The position numbers and the translations under genes are program-made. Shown one piece after another: positions 1 to 10,951 of a stretch of DNA of 64,000 nucleotides. The notes below the pieces were generated by a model, which saw only the letters and a program-made list of their open reading frames with translations, was not told where the DNA came from and did not search any database. The DNA is from Capronia americana (taxonomy: Eukaryota > Ascomycota > Eurotiomycetes > Chaetothyriales > Herpotrichiellaceae). Every line of letters begins with the position of its first letter. Position 1 is the stretch's first letter. The DNA is taken from assembly GCA_016110215.1 (NCBI GenBank), contig JADWQD010000010.1, forward strand, positions 1,674,001 through 1,738,000. The letters are read 5' to 3'.

Positions 1-706
1 ATTCGTGGCAGGGAACGAAAGCGAGAAATCGAAGAAGATGGATGTATCCTCGTCAGACCCGACCGGTTCATCGCCTGGAGGTCGATGAGTCTGCGGGATG
101 ATTGTGAGGAAAAGCTAGCGGAGGTCTTTGAAAAGGTTCTGGGGCGATCATAACGAGCAGCTCGCCGTCTTTTCCTTGTATTTGAAAGACCCTTTCAGCA
201 GCTCTCGAGATTGCTTCCGGATTTAGCGTTGTGGAGATGTATACTGTAGGATGATTACGGCGCACACACACACGCATTGTATATACGGAGATGTTTCCCA
301 TGGTCCAATCCGGCGGGGTTATGTAGACAATGCCACAGCAGCAGCAGAACCCGAACCTGAATGCGTTGCCCATACTGTAAAATGGTCGCACGCACGCACT
401 CAGAAAGCTGGACCAGTGATAACTAGAGAAAGACATATACGTAGTACGGAGACGGAGTACAATTACGGTGTCGCTGAAAGCGATGGCACGGATTGATACC
501 TTAAGGTTCCCTTACGTGCTGGGTGCTTGTCCTTGCCCGTGGCCTGCTTAAGCCTTGGTACGTACAGCACCTAGAGACCCCGCCGCCAAGGATGTAAGGA
601 CCACTAAGCTTTAACGCCGGCCAATGATAATAAGTTGAATAGATACCATAGTCACAAAATCCATCCCAACAATCAGCACAGAGAATTCCTATCTCCCTGA
701 TTTGCG
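1..706. other. gene-free stretch left of tRNA-Gly
   Basis: I see no convincing coding region here. The longest open frames (about 80-120 codons) have no recognisable domain. A short CA-rich run lies near 264-275. The stretch may hold the flank of a gene outside the window. Confidence 0.5.
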
Positions 707-777
707 GCATCAGTGGTTTAGTGGTAAAATCCATCGTTGCCATCGATGGGCCCCGTGTTCGATTCACGGCTGATGCA
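707..777 (+). tRNA. tRNA-Gly (anticodon GCC)
   Basis: A 71-nt cloverleaf can be folded by eye. The acceptor stem pairs GCATCAG (707-713) with CTGATGC (770-776), with discriminator A at 777. The anticodon stem pairs CATCG (732-736) with CGATG (744-748) around the loop TTGCCAT, giving anticodon GCC at 739-741. The T-arm carries the GTTCGATTC B-box. There is no intron. A run of seven T at 793-799 is a good RNA polymerase III terminator. The product decodes GGC and GGU glycine codons. Confidence 0.96.
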
Positions 778-1666
778 CTCACTCACTGTTCCTTTTTTTC
801 AAATTTCTTTTTTCTTGACCTTTACAAATCTGGTTGGATGCAATGTACCTGGGCTAGGTGCATCACAGGCCGTGGAATGTGTTTTTGCGTATAATCTTCA
901 TATTAAAGTGTGCGAGCGATAGCACTGAAATGTCTTTTATATTTTGTTCTTGAAGTTTTACTTCTAAGGCTCTGGCCATAAGTGGCGTAGCCAGCTGGGC
1001 ACACGAGGTAATAGATGGTGGTCCTCCATGCAGCTTACTGTATGGGTAGATGCTTTGCTTGTGATGTACCGTATCACTGGCTACACTTAAGTGCTCGTTA
1101 CGGAGTATGTAGCCTGGGTAGCTAGCTGTACTGGATGTTATCTCTGGTACAGTACTGGATGTACATAGTACAAGTACATCGAATTGCCGATTCCGCGTGA
1201 ACCAAAGTAGCCGCGGCTAGGACATGACATGCCATGCCGGACAAGCAAGTGAGTAGCACAACTACTCGCACGGTACTAAGTACCGTACTGTGTTGCAGCC
1301 GAAACGCAGTGTCAAGAGAAGGGGGGGTTTTCCGGATCCATCCCCGCCCACCCCTTGGGGGATTGGTCGGAACAATGAGTAAAAGTCGAGGTGAAGTGCA
1401 AAAGACGAGACGAAGGCAAGCACCAGTGTGGATGTGTTTTCTTTATAAGCGGCCGCACGTGCTACCACAAGCTATCGGATCCGAAACACAGTAACTGGGT
1501 AACTAACTACAAACATCCCCTTCGCATTCGCGTCACGGTGCTGGAAAAACCCAAAGGGACAAAAACCAGCACCAAGGGGCTAGGAAGGAGAAAATGACTA
1601 CTGATCACGGGCCAACGAGCGCCAAAAACTCAGGACCACAAATAGAGATATACCTTGGGTGCCCGT
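778..1666. other. intergenic stretch between tRNA-Gly and MetAP2
   Basis: No gene is supported. Around 1125-1185 there are short repeats built on TACTGGATGT and GTACATAGTAC-like inverted motifs, too small to call an element. The right end probably contains the 3' UTR of the minus-strand MetAP2 gene. Confidence 0.45.
793..799 (+). terminator. Pol III T-run terminator of tRNA-Gly
   Basis: Seven consecutive T begin 16 nt after the tRNA discriminator base, the standard termination signal for RNA polymerase III on the + strand. Confidence 0.8.
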
Positions 1667-3389
1667 TCAGTAGTCGTCTCCGCGACTCAGGACTTCCTTG
1701 TGAGTCTCACGGAGGAGGAAAGTCTGATGAGATCATGGTTAGCCTTTGCCTGCTGTGGTCGCGTAGAGTGTACAGGCAGGTACTTCTTGGACTTACATGT
1801 TCAAACTGGGCCGAGTACGACCCCGGAATATCCGCCAGTGGGAGATAAGCCTCCACGATCCCGTGGGAGACGAGAGAGTTCATCTGTGGTGTGTCAATCA
1901 GTATGGACTAGTTTCCCTTGATGGCAGAGAGTCACGGTAACTTACACCGGCGAGATACCTGTCCAACCCAAGCCGGTCAAGATACCGACGGCAGAAGACC
2001 AAGGTGCTGAAATTCTCTCTGATGGTCTTGTGCAGCCGCCTGGCCGAGGCCAAGGGGAGAGGTACCGTCAACGGGGCGTCGTGGTTCAGCCCGTAGCCGT
2101 AGACGCCCACCTGATGCGCCGTTAGCGATACGAGCGCGTGTTAGGGGGGAGGAAAGCTCACATCGTCGTACACGTAGCCCCGGCCCGTCGTGCCGAATGT
2201 CTCGATGGCGAAGACCTCGCCCTCCTCCATCTTGGTTTGGTCCTTGTTCTTCACGAACGGGATGGACTTCCCACCGTGGATGTGGTACTGCTTGATGTTG
2301 TGTGCAGAGAGATTGCGCACGGGTTTGACCGGGAAGGTCTTGCCGCGGATTTCAACCTCGTAGCTCTCCATCACTTCTTGGATGGCGGCGCTGACGTCGC
2401 TTATGCGCACGTCAATCCCAGCGGTCTAAGGACGCTCGTTAGCCATTGCCCCACCCCCGAGCGCTTGAGACCCATGCAAGGAAGCTCATTACCTTGACTC
2501 CTGTATTCGTGGAATCCTTGACTGCTGCGAGGAGATTGTCGTAGGTGTGGTCAAAAGCCATGGTGAAGGCGCTGTCGACAATCCAGCCGTTGATGTGGAC
2601 GCCAAAGTCGACCGTTATTAGGTCCTCTTGCCGCAGCACGACGTCCTTCTGACCCGGGTTGGGCGTGTAGTGCGCGACCTGGTTGTTGAGGCAGACACCG
2701 GTGGGGAAGCCCATGCCGCCCTTGAGGCTGTCGCCGGGTTCTAGCCCCGCATGGCCCAGCAGTGCCCGTACGCTGTCCTCGATGCCCTCGGCAACAGACA
2801 GGACAGTCTGGCCGGGCTTGACGCTTTCCTGCACCCATCGTCGCGTTTGACGGTGCACCTCCGCGGCCTTGCGGTAGTTCTGGAGGAAGGCGTCGTCGAC
2901 CGAGTTGAGACGGATGTTGTAGCGTTCTTCGGCAGCTGCTGTGCTTTTCTTGGTGTAGTGTTGCACTTCGCCCTCGGGATAGTCGCCGGACGGGAAGAGG
3001 TCGCTCAACAAGACTCTGGGTGGAGACGACTGCGTTGTAGGCAGTGGCGCCGTCCCCTTCTTCTTTTTCTTCTTGGGCTTCTTGCGTTTCTTCCGTGCGT
3101 CTGCAACCCCTGCAGGTGACGTGGAGTCTAGCGGTCCCAAGCTCGTTTCCTGGCCGTCACCGTCGCCGTCGCCGTCGCTCTCGTCATCGCCTCCCCCGTC
3201 TCCGAGACAGCCGTCCCCGTCTCGAGACGTGTGCGAGCCCCGAGGCTCACCGCCCACGCGAGAGGCTCCATCTGAATTGGATTGGCGATCTTGACGTGGA
3301 ATTAGCGTACCTAGCTCGAATGTGAACGTGTGGGCCGACTACATACCGCCGTCTTTACGATCCTCGTTTTGCGGAGTCTTGGATCCCAT
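1667..3389 (-). CDS. map2: methionine aminopeptidase 2 (MetAP2), six exons, 470 aa
   Basis: Removes the initiator methionine from nascent proteins in the cytosol; a dinuclear-metal M24 peptidase. Proposed exons: 3347-3389, 2493-3289, 2162-2425, 1946-2110, 1797-1883, 1667-1723; all junctions are GT-AG and keep frame. The N-terminal third has an acidic Asp/Gly run and a polybasic KKRKKPKKKKKK stretch, the usual MetAP2 ribosome-associating extension. The catalytic domain shows QVAHYTPN (His about 221), VDFG and WIVDSAF (metal ligands about D242 and D253), HIHGGK (about H330), AIETFG (about E355) and AQFEH (about E451). It ends in SRGDDY, matching the family C-terminus. The start was chosen because exon 1 encodes the familiar fungal MGSKTP opening. 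About 470 aa is normal for the family. It lies tail-out toward the tRNA. Confidence 0.95.
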
Positions 3390-3624
3390 GTCGACATTGA
3401 TGGTCAATGATGCAACGATCAAGTTCTGAAACACGTTGTTGGGAGGAAAAAGGCGTGGTTCAATCAAGCACCCCGCTCGCCAGGCGTCCAGCGATTACTA
3501 ATCATTTTGGGCCGGCTTGCTAGATTGATGAGGCCTACAGAAAACAGAACAAAGCGGTACGGTCATAAAGAGCTATATCATTGTGTATGTAGTATAAGAT
3601 GAGTGTCTTTTCGCATCTAGTTCA

Positions 3625-5478
3625 TCACCCCAGCCTCACCTTCCTCCACAGGCGGAGACATTCCAGCATATCCAGTCCAACTTTCCCCATGCCGGCATTG
3701 CTCGAGTTCAGAGACTCAGCAATCACTGCCACCAGCGAAACAGCCAGGCAGAATGCGATCTTGTCCTTCTGGCCCTCGAGCATGTGGTATTGTTGCTTCT
3801 TCATTCCCCCTGCGGTCGCCCAGGACATCCATTCGTCCAATATTCGGACAATCCTCATGGCGTCCCCCTGGTCCTCATTCCGGCCTTCTTCAGCCTGCTT
3901 TTGATGGCTTTGCAGGTCGACGACAATCAGGTAGAGGACGGCCTCTGCAACTTGCTCTACGGTCCATTCCCTCCCCACCTCGCCCTTCTCAATGAGCCAT
4001 ACCAAACACGTCTCCGCCACCTTCTTGATGCTCATCCTTGGACTGGCAATCGCGTCCTTGACCATCCTCTCTTCCCGTTCGCGTCTGGCTGTGCTACTTG
4101 CCACCATCTCATTGTGAAATTCCTGCAGTTCTTTCGCCTGCCTGTTTGCGCGGTGAATCCTCGCCTGTTCGGGCGGCATGGTGGCCTCCAACCGTTCAGC
4201 TGCCAGGCGAGCCGTGAGCTTTTGATGGTGCATCCGTCCTCGGTCGGCAGCCTCGTTCCGGTTATCCCCTTCGCTCGACCACTCGGGTGCGTCTTGCTCC
4301 GGGAGCAGACCCAGTGTAACCATCACACCACAGGGTATGCTGTCTTTCCGCACGAACGCCTTGATTTCAGCGGGGAGCTCGAATGCCCAGAGACCGCCCC
4401 ATTGCTTGTGAGACAACAGGGCTGAAGCCGCACAGGTGAACCAAAGTCCGGCTGTCGACTGCTCGTAGTAGCGGAAGGGTTCGCAGACGAACCCCGTCTC
4501 GACGTTGTTGTTTTCCCAAAGGAGCCTCTGGATGCGGTTGTCTTCGGCGTGGAAGCGAAAGCTGGCGCTGCCCAGGCTGTGTTTATGTGCCGACTTGAGC
4601 TCCTCGATCCGAGCCGGTAGATCTTTCTCGTTCTCGGCCCTTTTGTCGTTGGGCTCCAACAGCGCCGGCTGCTTGAGCCGTGCCCAGCCCGGCGGCAAGC
4701 TTGCTGCCCCTCGCATCTCCGCCACCGACCCTGCCACATCGTCCCTCGTCCAGCGTATAGTGAGGCTCAAAATCCCATCACTCTCATCCGGCATACTCGT
4801 CCTCAACACCCAGTCGTTCCTCCTCTGCCTCCTCTTCTCTTCGCCATCGTCGTCCTCACTGTCCAGCTTCCTCAGCAACACCGTGCCACTCGGCGTCCAC
4901 AGTCCGCCACTCCTCAACTTCTCCCACCCCATACTGTCCGGCACGGCGCCCCAGTCCAGCAAAAAGACCACCAGTTCCTCGAACCCGACCTCGGCAGGTG
5001 GCTCCCTCAATTCATCTTCATATTGGATCCGGTACAACTTCCGCCCCACGATCAGTTTGCGCCAATGGAACGCGCGCCACGACCCGCCTCGCAAAAACCC
5101 GCTCACACGGCCCTCCTCGACCATGCTCAGCGTGCTCTCCGCTCGATCCCCCCTCTCGAGCAGGTGGTGATGTTGTTCCTCGCCTGCCTCGAACCCCTCG
5201 TTTGTGCCCGCCCAGTATTCCTCCTCGTGTCGATCCAGCGGCGCGATCGTATACCGCGGCAGCTCCACCTCCACCATGCTGGTCATGGGCGAGCTGCGCA
5301 GCGTGAAGCCATCGTGCGGCCGGGAGGTCGAGACGGGCCGGTGCCCGTGGTGGACGAGCAGCGAGCGGATCCGTCGCTGCGTGAGCACCGAGAGCATAAA
5401 CGTGTAGAGAATGGGCAGGACGCCGAGCACGGCAAGCGGAACGCCGATGTAAGTGATGATATCGCTGGCGTTGGCCAT
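3625..5478 (-). CDS. uncharacterised membrane-anchored protein, 617 aa
   Basis: An uninterrupted 617-codon frame with no family I can name. Residues about 9-31 form one hydrophobic segment (starting ITYIGVPLAVLGVLPILYTF), followed by a basic QRRIRSL stretch, which suggests an N-terminal signal anchor with the bulk in the cytosol. The middle holds the conserved-looking WRAFHWRKLIVGRKLYRIQY block and an acidic DSEDDDGEEKRR linker. The C-terminal half is rich in charged helices (Arg/Glu runs around residues 430-480), followed by a segment ending near WMSWATAGGMKKQQYHM. The ATG at 5476-5478 is the first in frame and directly precedes the hydrophobic segment. No intron is needed. Its 5' side faces the coiled-coil gene in a divergent arrangement. 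Confidence 0.85.
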   Translation of the reverse strand: MANASDIITYIGVPLAVLGVLPILYTFMLSVLTQRRIRSLLVHHGHRPVSTSRPHDGFTLRSSPMTSMVEVELPRYTIAPLDRHEEEYWAGTNEGFEAGEEQHHHLLERGDRAESTLSMVEEGRVSGFLRGGSWRAFHWRKLIVGRKLYRIQYEDELREPPAEVGFEELVVFLLDWGAVPDSMGWEKLRSGGLWTPSGTVLLRKLDSEDDDGEEKRRQRRNDWVLRTSMPDESDGILSLTIRWTRDDVAGSVAEMRGAASLPPGWARLKQPALLEPNDKRAENEKDLPARIEELKSAHKHSLGSASFRFHAEDNRIQRLLWENNNVETGFVCEPFRYYEQSTAGLWFTCAASALLSHKQWGGLWAFELPAEIKAFVRKDSIPCGVMVTLGLLPEQDAPEWSSEGDNRNEAADRGRMHHQKLTARLAAERLEATMPPEQARIHRANRQAKELQEFHNEMVASSTARREREERMVKDAIASPRMSIKKVAETCLVWLIEKGEVGREWTVEQVAEAVLYLIVVDLQSHQKQAEEGRNEDQGDAMRIVRILDEWMSWATAGGMKKQQYHMLEGQKDKIAFCLAVSLVAVIAESLNSSNAGMGKVGLDMLECLRLWRKVRLG

Positions 5479-5505
5479 GGTCGTCGGTCGTGGAACGCAG
5501 CGCGG

Positions 5506-5532
5506 AGCGTAGCGTAACGTAGCGTAGCGTAG
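5506..5532. repeat. AGCGT pentanucleotide array
   Basis: Five tandem AGCGT-type units (one AACGT variant) lie 28 nt upstream of the start codon of the 617-residue protein gene, probably in its 5' UTR or core promoter. Confidence 0.8.
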
Positions 5533-6937
5533 TGAGCTTTTAGGGATGTTGTGGTTCTTTGTATGCCATGCGCCTATCAGCCCTTCAATGAGATACGTCC
5601 GCTGTATTTCTGGATGCGTCGCGTTCGAGTGTGAGGGGTGTTGTCACCGTGCTTGTTTCGATGCGTGTCATCTCCTTGTCATGAACAGTAGCAGCGAGCG
5701 ATTCACCACCGCAGGCCTGCTGGGCAGAGCATGATACTTGCGACGCCTCCGATGCGAGTGTCGAGAGTCGGGAGACTGCATTTTGGACGTTTTCTGCATG
5801 GACGGATATGATGGGCGTGGCTGCGGCGCCGATTGCAAGTCAGGAGGCTAGGGCTGAGGAAAAGGGGCAGGCCATCCTCCTCGGCAACTTTGCACTGGAC
5901 TTAGTCAGCGAAGGGGAGGAGGCTCAGGGGCTCTAGGCAAGGCTTGAATAGGGAAGAGAATGTCTTTAACGCATCATGGTAATAACACTTGTATAGCCAT
6001 CGAGGACGCCATCGCTATTCGAGCATACCCTCGTCTGAGTCCTGTTTGTATCATTGCATCCTATGAATCCGATTGTCCCGTCTTTACTCGCCCCTATACT
6101 TGACTCTTCGCAACCCGGCCACAAAGACATAATTCAAGCGTACCATTTGTGGTCTACAAGGGATCCTTTGTCACGGATCGTTGTGGCCTTTAGACGGTAT
6201 CAGTTCCAAGCAAACCTCTTGCTTCCTGCCACTCTTGAAATGGAGACCGTAGAATACCAGTGAGTGCGGAGCTTGCGCTGCCCACATGTATATGTATATC
6301 CTTTTGCAGCTGGACCTTCGGACCGTTAGCCCGCATGGTGCACCTTCCTTACCTGAGCCTTCGTCACCGTGCAATCCGTGCTCCTCATAAGGACGCTTAT
6401 CGCAGAATGCTCGCCAAGATGCTTCGAACGACGGCCGACACGTCAACGCCTCCTGGGGGACCATCCTCCAACCACGCTGCAGGCAAGTCGTAACAATCTC
6501 ATCGGACTGTGCATCGTCCACTCCAACATCCAGCTTCACTTGCGAACGCAGTTCGTTCGATATTCACACCAATCACGCCTTCGACCTTCACTCCTCCAGC
6601 GTTCTCAGAGCAACGAGACGCGCGCAAGTGAATCTCAAGATGGGTTATCCTAGCAACCATGATAACTGCTCGAGCAGTTGCGCGTTTGTTGCTGATCCCT
6701 CTCTCTTGACCTCGTTATCTTCCTACCACTTCTTCCTACCTTTCCATCTTCCGGACTCGTATTCAAGACCATTCTCGAACAACAGACACAACTCAGAACC
6801 TTCAGTGACCACTACTACTCCGTCGCCAACATCTTCCCATAAGAAAGGTGCTTGCAACCAACCGGAATCCATCCAAGATCATCAATTCCACTTCCACCTC
6901 GAACACCGACAAGATCGTCGCGCATTGACCAGTCAAG
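5533..6937. other. divergent intergenic region
   Basis: About 1.4 kb between the starts of the minus-strand 617-residue gene and the plus-strand coiled-coil gene. No coding region is supported. The last 250 nt before 6938 are C/T-rich on the + strand (many TTCC, CATC, CCAAC blocks), typical of a fungal 5' UTR or promoter. Confidence 0.5.
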
Positions 6938-9877
6938 ATGGCCTTCCGATCATTCTCTGCCATCGTTGTTGGGGGACTCGCAGTCGTGATTGGTTGTTCC
7001 CTGATTGAGACGACAAGACAGGTATGACACGGATCCGATCCTTACCATTATCAGATCTAACGCCCACTCAGATCAAGGCTCTCAGTGCCAAGAAGCAAGA
7101 CGAATGCCTCAAGGTATTCCTCCAAGCAGGGCTTGATAGAAGACCAGATGTCCCTAACACATGTAAGTCCACACCCGTCACACAATTTAGTCAACCCCTT
7201 TTAACACCAGACAGCATCCGTCGAGTCAAGTATCTTCACAGACGCAAACGATGTTTTGGTCAAGGACATCAGCAAGGAAAATGAAACTGATATGGCTGGC
7301 TCCGTCCCCCCCGGTGGCTCCCTCGAGGATGATATTGATCCCGAGACATCGGTCACATCTCTCGTTCTTCAAGACTATCTTGAAGACGTTACCGAAGAGC
7401 CCGCATCTGGTGATGATGCTCACCAGGTGCAGGACTCAGCAGCACTGGTCCCATACAGACCCACCTCAACGGCCATGACCTTGTACAGGCCTTTCTCCTA
7501 CCTTCATACCTCGACACACCCCATCACCAGGTTTCAACAACCACCGTCAGTATCGTCCCACGTGCCGAACCCAACTGCACTGGTCTTGCACGAATATCCA
7601 GCCTACCTTGGTGTCACATTCATCTACCGTCAGATATGGGATCGTCTTCTCCTCACCACTGCTTTTCGTACCGAGCAGTTCTGGCAAAGTGTCCTAAGAA
7701 AGTCCTGCGCCAGGAATTACCGAAGGTGCTTTGCACTTGATAGGTTAGCATCTCTCCGTCAAGCTGATGATGAAGTATTCGACTCGACTCCTCAATTCGC
7801 GCAAGTTGCCATTGCGGTTGTTGAAGAGGATGATGTGCAGCCCGGGGGCGCTTCGTTGCAAAGCGACACCGGTGATGCTTCCATCATGGTTCAAGGATCT
7901 TGCCACGTCTTATCAGAAAATGAAGACTCGTTCACTTCAGCTGGAGATTCAACCCCACCCACAAGCCATGGGGATGCCGAGGAGTCTCTCATGGTTGAGG
8001 GACATTGTGAGGATTCCCCGAAAGACGACATTCCTGGTGATTCAACCTCCCATCTTCCGGCGTCAGAAGAAACCTTTGCTCATGACCTTGCTGAACAAGC
8101 CTTCGAGAAGCGCCAGCTTCAAGAAGCCTTGCAACATCAACAACTCCAGTCCTCAGGCCTCCGCTCACAGCTAGTCGACTGTGAAGAGAAACTTGAGGAC
8201 ACCCAGGCAAAGTTGCGTGAGGCCGAACGTCAACGTGGGTTGTATGAGGCCGAATCGGATGAAACTGCTCAGCAGGTATTGAAGTTGCAGCAAGAATTAG
8301 CTCTCACAAAAAGCCAACTTGCTGAAAAGAAGAGTGTCACTTCCGTTCCACCTCCATCTCAACACGCCACCAATGCTGCTGTTGTTGAGGGTTTCGATGT
8401 TCCAGCAATCATGGCCGCATACACCCATGCTTATGAAGTGGCGAAAGCGGCAATGGCCGACTCCGAGTATGTCCGAGGCATGTTGCAAGAGGTGATCAAA
8501 GAACGAGATTCCTTGAACCATCGATTGCACCAGAAAAATGACAGTGTCAATCAAGTCAGCCAATGGCTTCAAGTGCAACTTTCACAAGCCAATGACTTGA
8601 ATGGTCATCTTCGGGACAATATCGGAGGTTTGGAAGGTCAGATCAACCATCTTCTTCAAGCCAAGGAGGTATCTGACGAGCTCAACGCCGGGTTGCAAGC
8701 CCAGGTTGCGGAGCTTGCAGCCAATAACCAAACCTTGCTACATGACTTCACCAACAAGCTGATCGCCGATCCTCAAGATATCATCGACCCGGTCAAATGC
8801 ACGTACAACGAATCCAGAGACCTCCGCAACCAAGTGGAATCAGCGCAGGCAACGTCCGGCCAATACATCAAAGCCAATCAGAACTTGAGTAAGGAGCTCC
8901 AAGAGGAGAAGGAGAAGTCAAGCAGCCTCCAGACCGACAAGGATCTCCTCAACAACAGATGCGCCAGCCTCGCAGCGAACTACGAGATTTTGGAAGACAA
9001 AGTTGAGCATTGGATGGAGAACCTGCCCAGCGTTTTGAGACGTCGGCCTGAAGTATCCGAAAAGGAATACGCGACCTGGAAAGAGCAGTACTTTCTTCAG
9101 TCTCGTGCGCATGTCGCGAAGACGAAGAGAAAGCTCAAGTCCGCAGCACTCGATGTGTCCAGTCTTGAGTCCAGGCTCGCCACAATGGAGCAAAAACTCG
9201 AAGCGGAAGTGGCCCGTCTCGAGGGATCCGTCTCAGAGGTGACCAGCAAAAATGTTGAACTCGAAGCGGAGAACTTCAACCTTGGTCTGAACCTTCACGA
9301 TGCCCAGGGACAAGTGGAGTTGCTGGAAAGTCAGCTCGCCAGTTCCAATCAGGCTGGCCAGCTGTGGAGAGAACAGTGTGAGGGTCAGGTCTGGGGGGAT
9401 ACAGCTGAGATCGTCCGGAACGCGCACCGAGACGAGGTCGAGAGGCTGAAGGATCAAAACTACGCCCTTCAGCATATGAACACCGAACTGAGACTCGGAA
9501 AGGAGGTTGCTGCAGGCGACGTCTCCCTATTCAAGTGGAACTTCGCAAAGACAATCACCAGAATGCGGGAGTTTGAAGCCGAATGGATGTTCGCACGCGC
9601 CAAAACCGACGCCATGGAAGAACGATTCGCCGAGGCCTTGAGGGAAGAGCCCTTGGGCATCCAGAAGCGGGATGCATTTGAGGAGTTGAGTCACGAGCAG
9701 AAGCAGCAGCTGCTCCGAACCGAGGATGCTTGGATCGTCATCGCCACAGGCATCAACCTCGGACGGGGATACGACCCGGAAAGGGCGTCGCCGGCGATGG
9801 GTGTTTGGGAAACCTTCATGGCTGAGGTCAAGGCATGGCAGGAGAAGCACGAAAAGGAGGCTTCAGAAGGCGCGTAG
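6938..9877 (+). CDS. membrane-anchored coiled-coil protein, 945 aa, three exons
   Basis: No family recognised. Proposed exons: 6938-7021, 7072-7162, 7215-9877 (introns 50 and 52 nt, GT-AG, frame kept). Exon 1 encodes a short hydrophobic opening (AFRSFSAIVVGGLAVVIGC), so the protein likely begins with a signal anchor; the ATG sits in the strong context AGTCAAGATGG. Residues about 60-300 are acidic and disordered, with a twofold motif S-[IL]-M-V-x-G-x-C. From about residue 300 to 790 the protein is almost continuous coiled coil (repeated LQ.EL, LREAE, LESQLA heptads). The C-terminal 100 residues look globular (ELSHEQKQQLLRTEDAWIVI, WETFMAEVKAWQEKHEKE). A tether or organelle-structuring role is possible but only inferred. 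Exon 3 is one long open frame; the first two exons rest on splice consensus and hydrophobicity. Confidence 0.78.
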
Positions 9878-10674
9878 TTGAAGTCGCATGGTGGGAAAAC
9901 TGAGGTGAAGCAGGACGGAGCGCAAGGGGATCCTGGTTCAGAGTCGCAGATTGATTCGAAATTGTCCGCATCGTATTCTAAAGAGTCGGTCTTAAATAGT
10001 CGGAGAAGAGTCAACCCCGGCCTGGGTGAAGCGGCAGTGGGAGGCTGAAGGCTCGAGGGAGAGGTCGATACGAGGAACGGCTTGCGTCGATTCTGCTTTA
10101 GCAATTTAGCACAAGCGAAAAGACTATGGCATTATAAGGGTTTGCGGAGGTCGCTGCAGTGTTGGCAATATCCGAAAGACAGTGAACTGGCGCGGCTCTG
10201 TGACTGAGGTCTTACTCGTAGATCAGTCAAAGCCAGAAGAAATGCCAATAAGCAAGAAGTGAGGTCGACCTGACTCGGTGCCTGAGGTCGAAGACCAATA
10301 ATGACGGGGCTAGACACGTGACTGTACAACCTCAGTCTCATCAAGATCATTTATTCTCAGGACTCTTACCGTTAGATCAAAGCCTCGAATTGCAGTTGGC
10401 TCGTCACACACGCATCAGAGTTTTGCATGCCTGAGAATTTTTGCAGTGGCGCTGATTGGCTGAACGACGGACTCCGCCTGCGCCCAAGGAATATCGTGAG
10501 GGGCGCTCCAATCGACAAGCCTCACCAATCTTTTGCTCTCCATCTCCACTGACCTACGTCTTCGCTCCAGAAGAAAAAGAATTTTGTGCAGACGAGCTTT
10601 GCAAAATCTACTTGCCTTGATAAGGCTTTGATACTTCTGTTTACCCTGCCTGCAGAGGAATTGCCATCGCGTTC
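9878..10674 (+). other. promoter and 5' leader region of the CPA1-like gene
   Basis: No gene is supported. The left part probably holds the 3' UTR of the coiled-coil gene. An inverted CCAAT box (ATTGG at 10455-10459) and a TGACTC half-site at 10271 are candidate elements for the arginine gene downstream. Confidence 0.45.
10271..10276 (+). promoter_or_regulatory. candidate general-amino-acid-control site (TGACTC)
   Basis: TGACTC matches the core recognised by Gcn4/CPC1/CpcA bZIP activators, which are known to control arginine biosynthesis genes in fungi. It lies about 400 nt upstream of the attenuator uORF. A six-base match is weak evidence on its own. Confidence 0.25.
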
Positions 10675-10911
10675 ATGTGCTTCCTCCCAAGCATCTTCAC
10701 CTCTCAAGTAAGTCGTCCTCCCACGTCCCGCCGACCTACTGATAAGCACCTCATCCTATTGTGTCACCACGAAAATCAACGTCACCGGTAACTGTGCTAA
10801 CATGCGGGTGCTATAGGATTACATTAGTGGTACTTACCGGCCTTTCCTCTCCCATTTTCACCATTCTAACCCCCCGTGATAGATCATTTGTGGAAGGCCC
10901 AAGCCAACTAG
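10675..10911 (+). CDS. arginine attenuator peptide (AAP) uORF, 24 codons, three exons
   Basis: Encodes the cis-acting leader peptide that stalls ribosomes when arginine is plentiful and reduces translation of the downstream CPA1/arg-2 start. Proposed exons: 10675-10707 (MCFLPSIFTSQ), 10817-10829 (13 nt, DYIS plus one base), 10883-10911 (the rest of Asp, then HLWKAQAN and stop). Introns of 109 and 53 nt are GT-AG with GCTAAC and TCTAAC branch sites. The spliced peptide keeps the AAP hallmarks: FTSQDY, Asp12, DHLW with Trp19, and total length 24, and it ends 40 nt before the main ATG. In the unspliced sequence the frame runs into stops without the conserved second half, so the introns are strongly implied. 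The main alternative would be a different use of the short middle exon. Confidence 0.9.
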
Positions 10912-10951
10912 CGGTCAGGAGGAACAAGAGCAACAGTCATAATTGTGCAAT

